From assembly GCA_946811695.1 (NCBI GenBank), contig OX328126.1, forward strand, positions 82,968,467 through 83,032,466: a DNA stretch of 64,000 nt. The letters run 5' to 3'. Both the position numbers and the translations under genes were made by a program. Under the pieces are notes generated by a model, which made no database searches, was not told the DNA's origin, and worked only from the letters and a program-made list of their open reading frames with translations. This DNA is from Gonocerus acuteangulatus. Taxonomy: Eukaryota; Arthropoda; Insecta; Hemiptera; Coreidae. This document shows positions 56,303 through 64,000 of the stretch, one piece after another; position 1 is the stretch's first letter, and each line of letters starts with the position of its first letter.

Positions 56303-56320
56303 TATATATATATATTTGTA
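55866..56320 (-). mobile_element. Helentron-like element, partial minus copy
   Basis: ATCCTTCCTTAACTCCAAAC, TCTCGAAAACGGTTAAAGCT, TGCTGGTTAACAAACTTCAC and AAATTTCATCAAAATCGGAC follow the reversed family body up to a (TA)n at 56268-56318. No ends are present. Confidence 0.6.
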
Positions 56321-56457
56321 AGTTCGCGCTTTATAGAATAGATAGATAGATAAAATTCTGTATTTTGTTTGAAAAACAGTTACAGGGGTCTGGCTACAAA
56401 AAATTATAATAGATAAATAATAATAATAATAAAAGAAAAGAAAAAAAAAACAAATAT

Positions 56458-56467
56458 CTATATATAT

Positions 56468-56517
<50 letters not shown>

Positions 56518-56520
56518 TAT
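56458..56520. repeat. (TA)n microsatellite
   Basis: An interrupted TA array; another short one lies at 56926-56944. Confidence 0.9.
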
Positions 56521-56606
56521 ATTATTTTTGTTTATTAGGAGATACAATACATACACACAATTGTTACTGTTATTCAAGAATACAATAAGTCAATTAACAA
56601 TTGGGT

Positions 56607-56657
56607 TGGCGCTAATGGCCAAGTTGTAGATGCGCCGTAAAAAAAAATATAAAAAAA
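56607..56657 (+). mobile_element. 5'-truncated SINE family A with duplication
   Basis: Only the tail remains: TGGCGCTAATGGCCAAG, TTGTAGATGCGCCGT and a poly-A with one T. The 11-bp direct repeat AACAATTGGGT at 56596-56606 and 56658-56668 shows that it inserted in this short form. Confidence 0.75.
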
Positions 56658-56925
56658 AACAATTGGGTGTCTCCTTCACCCTCGTTATTTAGGCTTGAAA
56701 ACAACACAAGCCTAGTTGCTGGGAGACCTAAATTAATAATATGTCCTCATCAGTCTTCAGAGTACCTCATGAAGAATATAAGAAGGCACAAAAATAATTA
56801 AATAAATAAAATAAAATAATATACAAAAAATAACACAAAAATAAGCCTTACAAATCAGTATATCTGATAATATAACAATATATAATAATATAAATTAATA
56901 TAATTATTACAAATATAACCAGATA

Positions 56926-57534
56926 TATATATATATATATATATAAATTTGAACGACCGTTATTTTCGTTCTCTAGGGGTTCTGAAACTTCAAATTTTCT
57001 ATTCGGCGCATCCCGATTGAGTCATGAGGTTTCAAAATAATCGTGAAGCAATGTACTAGTTAGTGTTAAAGTATGAAAAAACCGTTATTTTACGTGTTTT
57101 CTTAAATCATTTCCAAAGTTGAAAAAATTATGTTAATTTCTTAAATATTTAAAACACCATAACTTCCCCATTTTGCACTGTTATCCAAGATTAGTCAATC
57201 AACAATGCACTTAGGACTGACACTTGAACATGTTAAAAGAAGAATGAAAATGTTCAAGTAATAAGATTGGAACAGCCAAAGTAAATATTTACTAACCGAA
57301 CAAGTGTTAATATTTGCATTTGTATCAACAATTCAAGTTAATCCTTAGCTTTTAGTCTTATGTTCTAATTTATTTATGTCATTTATGTTCTAATTTTGAT
57401 GTTTTCTTTCTGTTCTAAAGCTCTAATTTTAATATTGATCATCAAAAAAAAATGTTTCAAACTTCATTTTTCTTATTTTTGAACACTGCTCGTGACACTG
57501 TGCGATGAAGGGAGAGAGGAACCGCGCTAAAAGT
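56926..57534 (-). mobile_element. Helentron-like head, split
   Basis: AAATTTGAACGACCGTTATT, TCTAGGGGTTCTGAAACTTC and GAGTCATGAGG (to about 57030) are the reversed head. The remaining hairpin/terminus GGGAGAGAGGAACCGCGCTA is at 57510-57530. The 470 bp between are AT-rich, contain no gene and may be an insertion. Confidence 0.5.
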
Positions 57535-57701
57535 ATTGATATCCCGATAACGCTGACGGTTAACGAAAGAGGGCAAGTTTCAGGCCCTTCCCAAAAACAG
57601 TTTGTCTATGGAAGTTATGATATCATAATATTGGGCCAAGTTTTAGGCTCTGAGAACCTTGTCAAGAACCTAATAATAACCTCTCACTGTTTTGTAGATT
57701 T

Positions 57702-57890
57702 CCAACTTCGCCAGTTGGTTAAGTGATGGCCGTTTTATCTTGTAGTTCGATTTCCACTAGGGGTGGTGGCCTTTCTTTCGAAAAAAGAAAAGGGCCTACC
57801 CTGTCTTGAAAAGGGTGGTAACCTATAGGTAACCTGTCCTAAAATTCGTTGTCAATAATAAATGGACGTTGAAATTTAAATAAATAAACA
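57702..57890 (+). mobile_element. SINE family B
   Basis: The head CAGTTGGTTAAGTGATGGCC and the box AGTTCGATTTCC precede GGTGGCCTTTCTTTCG, GGTGGTAACCTATAGGTAAC and ATAATAAATGGACGTTGAAA, then a TTTAAATAAATAAA tail. Confidence 0.7.
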
Positions 57891-57914
57891 TTTTCACGAT
57901 CAATGAGTTCATAA

Positions 57915-58010
57915 ACATGAAAATATATGGTCGGCCCGGCTGGATTGCGTCATTTCATGAGCGGGTTTCCTCCCAATGGTGGAGGGAGGAACGGCTATAA
58001 AGTTACATCA
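57915..58010 (-). mobile_element. Helentron-like head fragment
   Basis: GGTCGGCCCGGCTGGATTGC, GTCATTTCATGAGCGGG and TTTCCTCCCAATGGTGGAGG with GGAGGAACGGC are the reversed head with its hairpin. It has no body. Confidence 0.5.
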
Positions 58011-58087
58011 TAATATATAACCATTTATTAATAAGCTTTTACAATAATGGCAGAGTTCATAATTTTATTCGAACCTTATTATCTTAA

Positions 58088-58242
58088 ACCTTAAATTGCA
58101 TGAGCAATAACACTCCGTGCCAAGTGTCGTGAGTTCGATTCACACTATGGGTTGGTGGCTTTTCTTTAGGAAAAAGAATAAATAACCCGTCCTAAAATTC
58201 TTAGTTAATAATAATGGACGTTAAAATTTAAATAAACAAAAA
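58088..58242 (+). mobile_element. SINE family B
   Basis: CAATAACACTCCGTGCCAAG, B-box-like GAGTTCGATTCAC, GGTGGCTTTTCTTTAGG, ATAACCCGTCCTAAAATTC and an AAATTTAAATAAACAAA tail. The middle block is shorter than at 57702. Confidence 0.65.
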
Positions 58243-58354
58243 ATAACATATGACTAGCCTTACTGACGAGATAAAACATGCTACATTGACTCACATGATT
58301 TAATCATAAATTTGTTCACAAAAAGTGTTTCATATTTGAAGTTAACAATTTGAA

Positions 58355-58412
58355 ATGGCTTTGAACAGAAGATTGTGCGTTGCGTTTATTTTCTCTATGC
58401 TCGTTGGAACTG
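58355..58412 (+). CDS. putative first coding exon, signal peptide
   Basis: ATG at 58355 begins MALNRRLCVAFIFSMLVG, followed by Thr and an exon end at 58412 before a perfect GTAAGT donor. A basic n-region, an 11-residue hydrophobic core and small residues near the end are what a secreted protein's first exon looks like. It is unique sequence between two repeats. I could not find the next exon in the remaining 5.6 kb, so the mature protein is unknown. A chance match cannot be excluded. Confidence 0.5.
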
Positions 58413-58940
58413 GTAAGTTTCTTTTTATCTATTTAAAAGGATGATTATTTTATTAAAAAATAATCATTTCTGGTGATTATCTATCAAATGAAAATGTATT
58501 TTAGCGCTGTTCCTCCCTCCCTCCATAGGGAGTGCCTTTAAGCGATGGCCTTTCTAGGGTTGGCCGACCGATCATAAGATCATAAATCAAGACCTTTCTA
58601 GAAAATTGGAACCAAAATAAGGTAAAAGTGAAGTTTCATGCCCTCCAAACCGATTTCTTTCAAATTTTGTACATTAACGTATTTTGATGCACTAAACACG
58701 AATTCGTTAAAAAAAAAAAACCTTCGCATTTAACTAGGAAAGAAGTTATGGTAAAAATGCAGTTTCCAGCCCTCCAAACCGATTTCTTTCAAACTTTGCA
58801 CAATAACGTATTTTGATGTACTAAACACGAATACGATAAAAAAAAACGTCGGATTCAACTAGGAAAGAAGTTATTAAGCACTTAAGTTCACTGTTGTGCA
58901 GGTTATGAGAGCTAACGTCTAGGTCACTTAAAGTCTACGC

Positions 58941-59060
58941 TCCGCTCGCTCAAGAAGATAACAAAACCCCAGTCAATCCAACTCGCTAAAATTAATAGAA
59001 TTCTATTAATTTTAGCGAGTTGGATTGACTGGGGTTTTGTTATTTTCTTGAGCGAGCGGA
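58941..59060. repeat. 120-bp spacerless palindrome
   Basis: It is centred on GAATTC at 58998-59003. The 60-bp arms (TCCGCTCGCTCAAGAA... , ACAAAACCCCAGTCAATCCA, ACTCGCTAAAATTAATAGAA) match with a single mismatch (AAGATA versus AAAATA). Confidence 0.9.
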
Positions 59061-59689
59061 AACGCATAGCACGTATGCCCTTAAGCGACAGGTGCCGACA
59101 GGTGAGGATGCCCTTAAAATTAACAATATCTTTGAATAAATGGTTTCTGAACATTTCAAACGAGAGTTCTCTGTTTCCCAATGTTACATATCTGCGCATG
59201 CGCGTGTTTACAATTACGCTGATGACGCCTAGTTTTATAACCTTCCTAACTTTAGTGCTTAATATTTTAGTCTATTAATTTTAGCGAGTTGGATTGACTG
59301 GGGTTTTGTTATCTTTTTGAGCGAGCGTAGCGAGCGAAACCCATAGCATGTATGCCTTAAAGTCGTCATTTATGCCTTAAAGTCGTCACAAATTTAGTTG
59401 TTTACATTAGCTATCATAACCTGCACAACAGTGAACTTAAGTGCTTAATAACTTCTTTCCTAGTCAAATCCGACGTTTTTTTTTATCGTATTCGAGTTTA
59501 GTGCATCAAAATACGTTATTGTGCAAAGTTTGAAAGAAATCGGTTTGGAGGGCTGGAAACTGCATTTTTACTGAAGTTATTAAGCACTAAAGTTCACTGT
59601 TATGTGGGTTATGAGAGAGAGCTAATGTAAACAAGTAAATTTGTGACGACTTTAAGGCATAAATGACAACTTTAAGGTATACATGCTAT

Positions 59690-59835
59690 GCGTTTCCGCT
59701 CGCTCAAGAAAATAGCAAAACCCCAGTCAATCAAACTCACTAAGATTAATAGAATTCTATTATTAATTTTAGCGAGTTGGATTGACTGGGGTTTTGTTAT
59801 CTTCTTGAGCAAGCGTAGCGAGCGGAAACGCATAG
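59690..59835. repeat. second large palindrome, related
   Basis: The same sequence arrangement as 58941-59060, again around GAATTC, with more mismatches (TCAATCAAACTCACTAAGAT) and a short ATT insertion on one side. Confidence 0.8.
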
Positions 59836-60245
59836 CATGTATGCCCTTAAGCGACAGGTGACGACGGGTGAGGATGCCCTTAAAATTAACAATATTTTTG
59901 AATAAATGGCTTATGAACATTTCAAATGAGAGTTCTGTTTCCCAATGTTACATATCTGCGCATGCGCGTGTTTACAAATACGCTGTTGACGCCTAGTTTT
60001 GTAACCTTCCTAAGAGTGAACTTTAGTGCTTAATAACTTCTTTCCTAGTTAAATGCGAAGGATTTTTTTTTAACGTATTCGTGTTTAGTGCATCAAAATA
60101 CATTGTTGTACAAAATTTGAAAGAAATCGGTTTGGAGGGCGTGAAACTTCACTTTTACCCAAAATAATAACTGTTTCTATTTTAATCATTCCAAATGAGA
60201 CTAGGGATAAGAACGGAACCGCGCTAAGATGATGCAGTTCCTGCG

Positions 60246-60600
60246 AGTCGGACTTTCATTAACGGAGGGGACACTATGTATCTAGTCTGAACATGATTCA
60301 AGCGTCAATTCTGTTGTCTGTCAGAAAAACTACATTGTACTGTATCCCTAGTAGACATGCGCGCCGTGCCGGCGCCGCTACGCCACGCCGGGTTTTAGCG
60401 GCCGAGCCTATTCAGTCGGCGCGCCGATTGAGGGGAGGAAATCTACTAGTGTACTGCATGGTGACCGGCCGGCGCCATTTTGAGCTTACCTTCTGATTGA
60501 TTAAACGCTTGTGTGTTGTGATCGTTGATTGGAAAATGAAGAAACGCTTAAAATAAAAGAATTCCATATAAAAATACTGGACGATATAAAACTAAAAATA
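60246..60600. other. local GC-rich island, no gene called
   Basis: 60355-60475 is far richer in G+C than its surroundings and has palindromic pieces (GTGCCGGCGCC, TCGGCGCGCCGA, CCGGCCGGCGCC). A 67-codon frame crosses it (60293-60496), but its residues only reflect the composition. Confidence 0.45.
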
Positions 60601-60601
60601 C

Positions 60602-60660
60602 GTCCGACTCGCAGGAACTGGGTCATCTTAGCGCGGTTCCGTTCATAACCCTAGTGCTAT
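60602..60660 (-). mobile_element. Helentron-like tail fragment
   Basis: GTCCGACTCGCAGGAACTGG, then GTCATCTTAGCGCGGTTCCG and TTCATAACCCTAG are the reversed 3' terminus. Together with 60190-60245 it bounds the GC-rich island with the same terminus in opposite orientations. Confidence 0.65.
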
Positions 60661-60786
60661 TAGTAAAGGAATAAATACAGTTTATGGATAGGGTTTGATC
60701 TTTCTTTAAAAATATAAAATTAAATCTCAAACAAAAGGAAGTTTAAGGTGCCACAACAGGAAACTGACAGTATCGACTAATTTTTC

Positions 60787-60789
<3 letters not shown>

Positions 60790-60832
<43 letters not shown>

Positions 60833-60930
60833 GGCGCTTCGACGTCTAGGCCATTAGTGCCGACATCCAGGGTGCAGAAAGGAATTTTCCCAATGAGCCA
60901 TGGGATGAAAAAATTCCTGCCGCCGCACAG
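60790..60930 (-). mobile_element. SINE family A, minus, head missing
   Basis: A long T run (about 40) is followed by ACGGCGCTTCGACGTCTAGG, CATCCAGGGTGCAG and GGAATTTTCCCAATGAGCC. It stops at AAATTCCTGCCGCCG without the tRNA head. Confidence 0.75.
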
Positions 60931-60960
60931 TGTAACGTCCAATGGACAAAAACCTGATTT

Positions 60961-61140
60961 TTTTTTTTTTTTTTTCGGCGCATCGACAAATCGTGGCCAT
61001 TAGCGCCGATGTCCAGGGTGCAGCCAGGAATTCTCTCAGTGAGCCCTGAGATGAGAAAATTTCTGGCGCTGGTGGGGATCGAACCCACCATCTCCCGCTT
61101 ATGAATCTAGCGCGCTAGCCACTAGACCACGGGAGACCCC
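60961..61140 (-). mobile_element. SINE family A, minus, complete
   Basis: T run, CGGCGCATCGACAAATCG, GATGTCCAGGGTGCAGCC and GGGGATCGAACCCACCATC (reversed B box), then ACCACGGGAGACCCCC. CCTGATTTT before and CCTGAATTTT after may be an imperfect duplication. Confidence 0.8.
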
Positions 61141-61439
61141 CCTGAATTTTTGTTTTCTTATATTTTATTTTTAATCCTCTAGTTAAGTTTAGAAACTATT
61201 CAAGGAATTAAAATCGTATAAAACTAATAAATATTAGTTTTATTTTGACCAACAAACAAATTAGCAGTATTATAAACAAGGCAGAGTCTTTAAAACCTGC
61301 TTTATACCAACAATCAGTTTGAGCCTCTCTCGTTGAAGATAGGACAGTGTTTTTATTAAGTCATCCGAAGGAAATTACGTCAAAACTATTCCTTTTTTTA
61401 TCTGGTATAATTGATTATGGGTAATTACACCCTTATTAT
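61141..61439. other. no gene seen
   Basis: AT-rich spacer between two SINEs. Confidence 0.4.
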
Positions 61440-61446
61440 TCTTCAT

Positions 61447-61450
<4 letters not shown>

Positions 61451-61493
<43 letters not shown>

Positions 61494-61655
61494 GGCGCAT
61501 CTACTTCTAGGTCATTAGCGCCGACGTCCAGGGTGCAGCGAGGAATTTTCCCAGCGAGCCTTGAGATGAGAAAATTCCTGCCGGAGGTGGGAATCGAACC
61601 CACCATCTCCCGCTTATGAATCCAGCGCGCTAGCCACTAGACTACGGGAGACCCC
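61451..61655 (-). mobile_element. SINE family A, minus, complete with duplication
   Basis: T run of about 40, ACGGCGCATCTACTTCTAGG, GACGTCCAGGGTGCAGCGAG, GGGAATCGAACCCACCATC and ACTACGGGAGACCCC. The 11-bp direct repeat TCTTCATTGAT is at 61440-61450 and 61656-61666. Confidence 0.85.
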
Positions 61656-61666
61656 TCTTCATTGAT

Positions 61667-62383
61667 CTTTGAAGTTTTTCTTAAGTACGAATGTTTGATA
61701 GACCATAGCAAAAAAAAACTTCATCTGAAAACATCCCAAGTCTTTTAGAGCTTAAAGTTTACCTCAAGTATAATGTAGTGATGGAAATATAATTTGCGGA
61801 AATTTGCCGATTCCAAAGATTTTTATTTTTAGATCCATCGTAATTTTTTTCCAAATTAGAAAAAAATGTGGATAAATCTAAAAAAACGGTATCAATCCTC
61901 GAGAAAATTATTCAATTTAATCTGCAGGATGATACTAAAGAAATATGAAGCAATATTAGAAAGACTGCCAGTTTAGTCCTATATTATATGTAAAAAATGT
62001 GGGAACGTGTTCACCATAGAGAAAAAACTCTTATATAAATACTGGTTGAAACAATATATCAACTTAGAAGAAATTGTTATTAATTTTTATCAAGAAAAAA
62101 TATATTCTTGTTCTGATGGCCCTTCTGGCTACCTTAGAGGCAGACATAAACAAGAGTTTATTAATACATTATATGTTACAGTTATAATATATTTTATAAT
62201 ATTGTTATTAATAATATTATTATTTGCTATGTTATTTCTATTAATATTATTAGCCGTATAGTATGCATTATTATACTATTGTTACCTTGTTTTGAGTTGA
62301 TTTCAATTAATGAAAAAGTTATTTTGAAAATAACTAGTGGTTAATGATTTGTCCATTATCTCCACTACTTCGTTACACTGTGC
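61667..62383. other. no gene called
   Basis: An 84-codon plus frame (62007-62261) ends in a Leu/Ile-rich hydrophobic run encoded by ATT/TTA repeats (ATTATTAATAATATTATTAT). This is more likely composition than a membrane protein. Confidence 0.35.
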
Positions 62384-62453
62384 GCCGGTGGGGATCCCAC
62401 CATCTCCCGCTTATGAATCTAAGGCGCTAGCCACTAGACCACGGGGAGACCCT
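62384..62453 (-). mobile_element. SINE family A head fragment, minus
   Basis: GTGCGCCGGTGGGGATCCCA (damaged B box), CCATCTCCCGCTTATGAATC and CACTAGACCACGGGGAGACC. The body and tail are absent. Confidence 0.7.
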
Positions 62454-62489
62454 AATTTTTCTGTTAATTACAATTTAAAACAAGTGAGT

Positions 62490-63076
62490 TAAACAAACAT
62501 TTTTCTCCGATTGACATCACCCCATAGGAAATTACTTTATAACCATTTATGTAGAAACATCAGTAAGCTTTCGAAAAGGAACCTTCCCTTTACCACGACT
62601 TTCCAACCGATTTAAAAATATTTACAACAAAATAGGAAGATCCCAACATTTTTCATGTCCACTAATAAAATTTGTTTTCCGAATACTTCCTTAACTCCAA
62701 ATGTAATCAACATCTTAATCTAGGTGAATTTCAAACACGTATAACATATTTCAATGGAATCCCACGATTTCATGTACTCAAACCGAAAATTAGTTACATA
62801 AACATTTGTTCCACTTATCTCAAAAACTGTTACAGATATCGCCTTAAAAATGGGTTTATTTGTTTTCGTATGTTTAGGAACATATTACTCGAGTATCTGC
62901 AATCATATAAACCCGAAAACGTAAACGTTACGATTTTTTCGCGCGAATTTCGTTCCAAACCCCCCCCGGAGGACGAATTCTACTGGTTAACGAACTTGAC
63001 GTTTCAAATTAGACGATTTTTGTACAAAAGTTCTTCAAAATCTGACCATTTTTGAGCCTGTATACCTTTGAGCCTG

Positions 63077-63133
<57 letters not shown>

Positions 63134-63135
63134 TT
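62490..63135 (-). mobile_element. Helentron-like element, partial minus copy with (TA)n
   Basis: TCTCCGATTGACATCACCCC, ACTTCCTTAACTCCAAATG, ATCTCAAAAACTGTTACAGA, GCGCGAATTTCGTTCCAAAC and TACTGGTTAACGAACTTGAC follow the reversed body. The TA array is at 63081-63129. Both termini are missing. Confidence 0.6.
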
Positions 63136-63257
63136 TATATATATACTGTGATTAAACTTTTAACATCTCCCTTGGGGGTTAAAAAAAAATAGCCCACGCC
63201 GCGCGCGCCCATTTTAGTCCGGTGCGCCACCGCCTGAAAATTCAGCCTCGGCGCGCT

Positions 63258-63770
63258 AGGTATTTTAGCGCTGTTCCTCCCTCCCTTCATAGGGAGGAAC
63301 CTCGCTTATAAGGTTGATCTCATGAAAGTGCCGACTAGAAAATTTTGCGTTTCAGAACCCCTAGAGACCGAAAATGACGGTGGTAATTCGTATAATCTTT
63401 TGTCTAATTTGTAAGGTAAAGTTCGTTTACCATCAGAACCTAATATTTAATTAGGAGACATGAAAAGTGTTGGGAACTTCGTATACTTTCATTAATATCT
63501 CGAACACGGTTGGGAAATCGTGGTAAGTGGATAGAAACTATTTGAAAGCTTTCTAAATTCTCTACAAAAAAGATTCTGAAACAATTTTTGATTAGGTGAC
63601 CTCGTTCTTATGAATGGGTTTTTGTTGTATTAGCACTTTCCTTCGAAGGAAAGTAGCTATTGAGGTTGCACTCATGACGGAAGTTTTGAAAAATTTCTTC
63701 AAATCTTTATCGATCCTACCTAGTAGACACCGAAAATGACCCCCGTTAAAATTCATATATATCTGTATAT
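63258..63770 (+). mobile_element. Helentron-like element, partial plus copy
   Basis: TTTTAGCGCTGTTCCTCCC, hairpin AGGGAGGAACC, GTGCCGACTAGAAAATTTTG, CGTTTCAGAACCCCTAGAGA and, after a deletion of the (TA)n part, ATCTCGAACACGGTTGGGAA. A second head-like piece (CCTTCGAAGGAAAGTAGC) begins near 63640. Confidence 0.6.
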
Positions 63771-63772
63771 AG

Positions 63773-64000
63773 GGGAAGGTGTTGTACCTTTGACCACTTT
63801 GCACAATTGAATTTTTTTTAGCTTGAATATTGAGGCTAAATTCATTTTTTTATTTCATTGTAATTAGTATTCTATTGTTTATCATATTTAATTTTTTCAA
63901 GGTTTTAACTTTACATTTAATATTTTTTATTAATTTAAAAAAAATTAATCGTACAGTGGTCAAAGGTACAACATGTAGTTGTACCTTTGACCATGGGGTG
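63773..64000. mobile_element. inverted-repeat element, right end outside window
   Basis: AGGTGTTGTACCTTTGACCA and its complement (GTGGTCAAAGGTACAAC at about 63956) flank AT-rich DNA. A further direct TTGTACCTTTGACCATGG follows to the window end. It is likely a MITE or tandem inverted repeat. Confidence 0.5.

Larger units (their letters stand above)
58498..60245 (+). mobile_element. composite fold-back / Helentron-like element
   Basis: It starts TTTTAGCGCTGTTCCTCCC with the hairpin head and ends with the Helentron-like tail (GGAACCGCGCTAAGATGATG, CAGTTCCTGCG, AGTCGGAC). In between are repeated blocks shared with the 6267 fold-back element: AAACACGAATTCGTTAAAA, ACGTATTTTGATGCACTAAA, GAGCGAGCGTAGCGAGCG and GCGCATGCGCGTGTTTACA. 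Two large palindromes and two direct copies of the block GATGCCCTTAAAATTAACAA lie inside (about 59107 and 59874). Confidence 0.6.

Noticed and set aside
60293..60496. 67-codon Arg/Ala-rich frame
   Set aside because: It follows the composition of a GC-rich island; no start context or homology recognised.
62007..62261. membrane protein of 84 residues
   Set aside because: The hydrophobic tail is encoded by ATT/TTA simple sequence; no splice or promoter context.

Overview
The window looks like nuclear DNA from an arthropod, probably an insect. The evidence is a cytochrome P450 gene with GT-AG introns, AT-rich sequence with long (TA)n arrays, tRNA- and 5S-derived SINEs, and retroelement types typical of arthropods (jockey-like LINEs, Penelope-like elements with a GIY-YIG domain, BEL/Pao). 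A hemipteran is possible, but I cannot fix the order from sequence alone. Nothing suggests a prokaryote.

Layout. From 1.2 to 22.2 kb on the + strand lie the last eight recognisable exons of a CYP4-clan-like P450. Its introns are filled with a piggyBac-like MITE (476-1100, just upstream of the first exon seen), SINEs, a pogo/Tigger relic, a LINE RNase H piece, a 1.1 kb fold-back element, a Helentron-like element, hAT-type MITEs and minisatellites. From 22 to 34 kb there is no host gene: a 34-bp minisatellite, a Merlin (ISXO2-type) transposase relic, an 885-bp hAT-type MITE with perfect 8-bp duplications, a jockey-like LINE, a nest of LINE inside LINE with a 5S-rRNA-derived SINE, and a decayed Penelope-like element. 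From 34.4 to 39.6 kb lies a single uninterrupted reading frame of about 1736 codons. It encodes a predicted secreted protein with collagen-like Gly segments in the middle and long helical segments plus two hydrophobic stretches in the C-terminal half. It is the most interesting gene here.

From 40 to 58 kb are a complete minus-oriented Helentron-like copy, BEL/Pao and gag fragments, a second LINE, an LTR next to a (TA)n array, a tandem pair of PIF/Harbinger-type elements sharing a TAA duplication (one with a transposase N-terminal exon), a Penelope-like element with an open RT to GIY-YIG frame, and an internally deleted Tigger element keeping its transposase C-terminus. At 58.35 kb a short exon encoding a signal peptide probably begins another gene whose remaining exons I could not find. 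From 58.5 to 64 kb are large palindromes, Helentron-like pieces and a cluster of four minus-strand SINEs.

The two main genes are separate; I see no sign that they form one pathway. The dominant biology is layered transposition, which can be dated in relative terms from nested insertions and intact target-site duplications. Exon limits are read by eye from splice consensus and protein-family similarity; no database search was possible.
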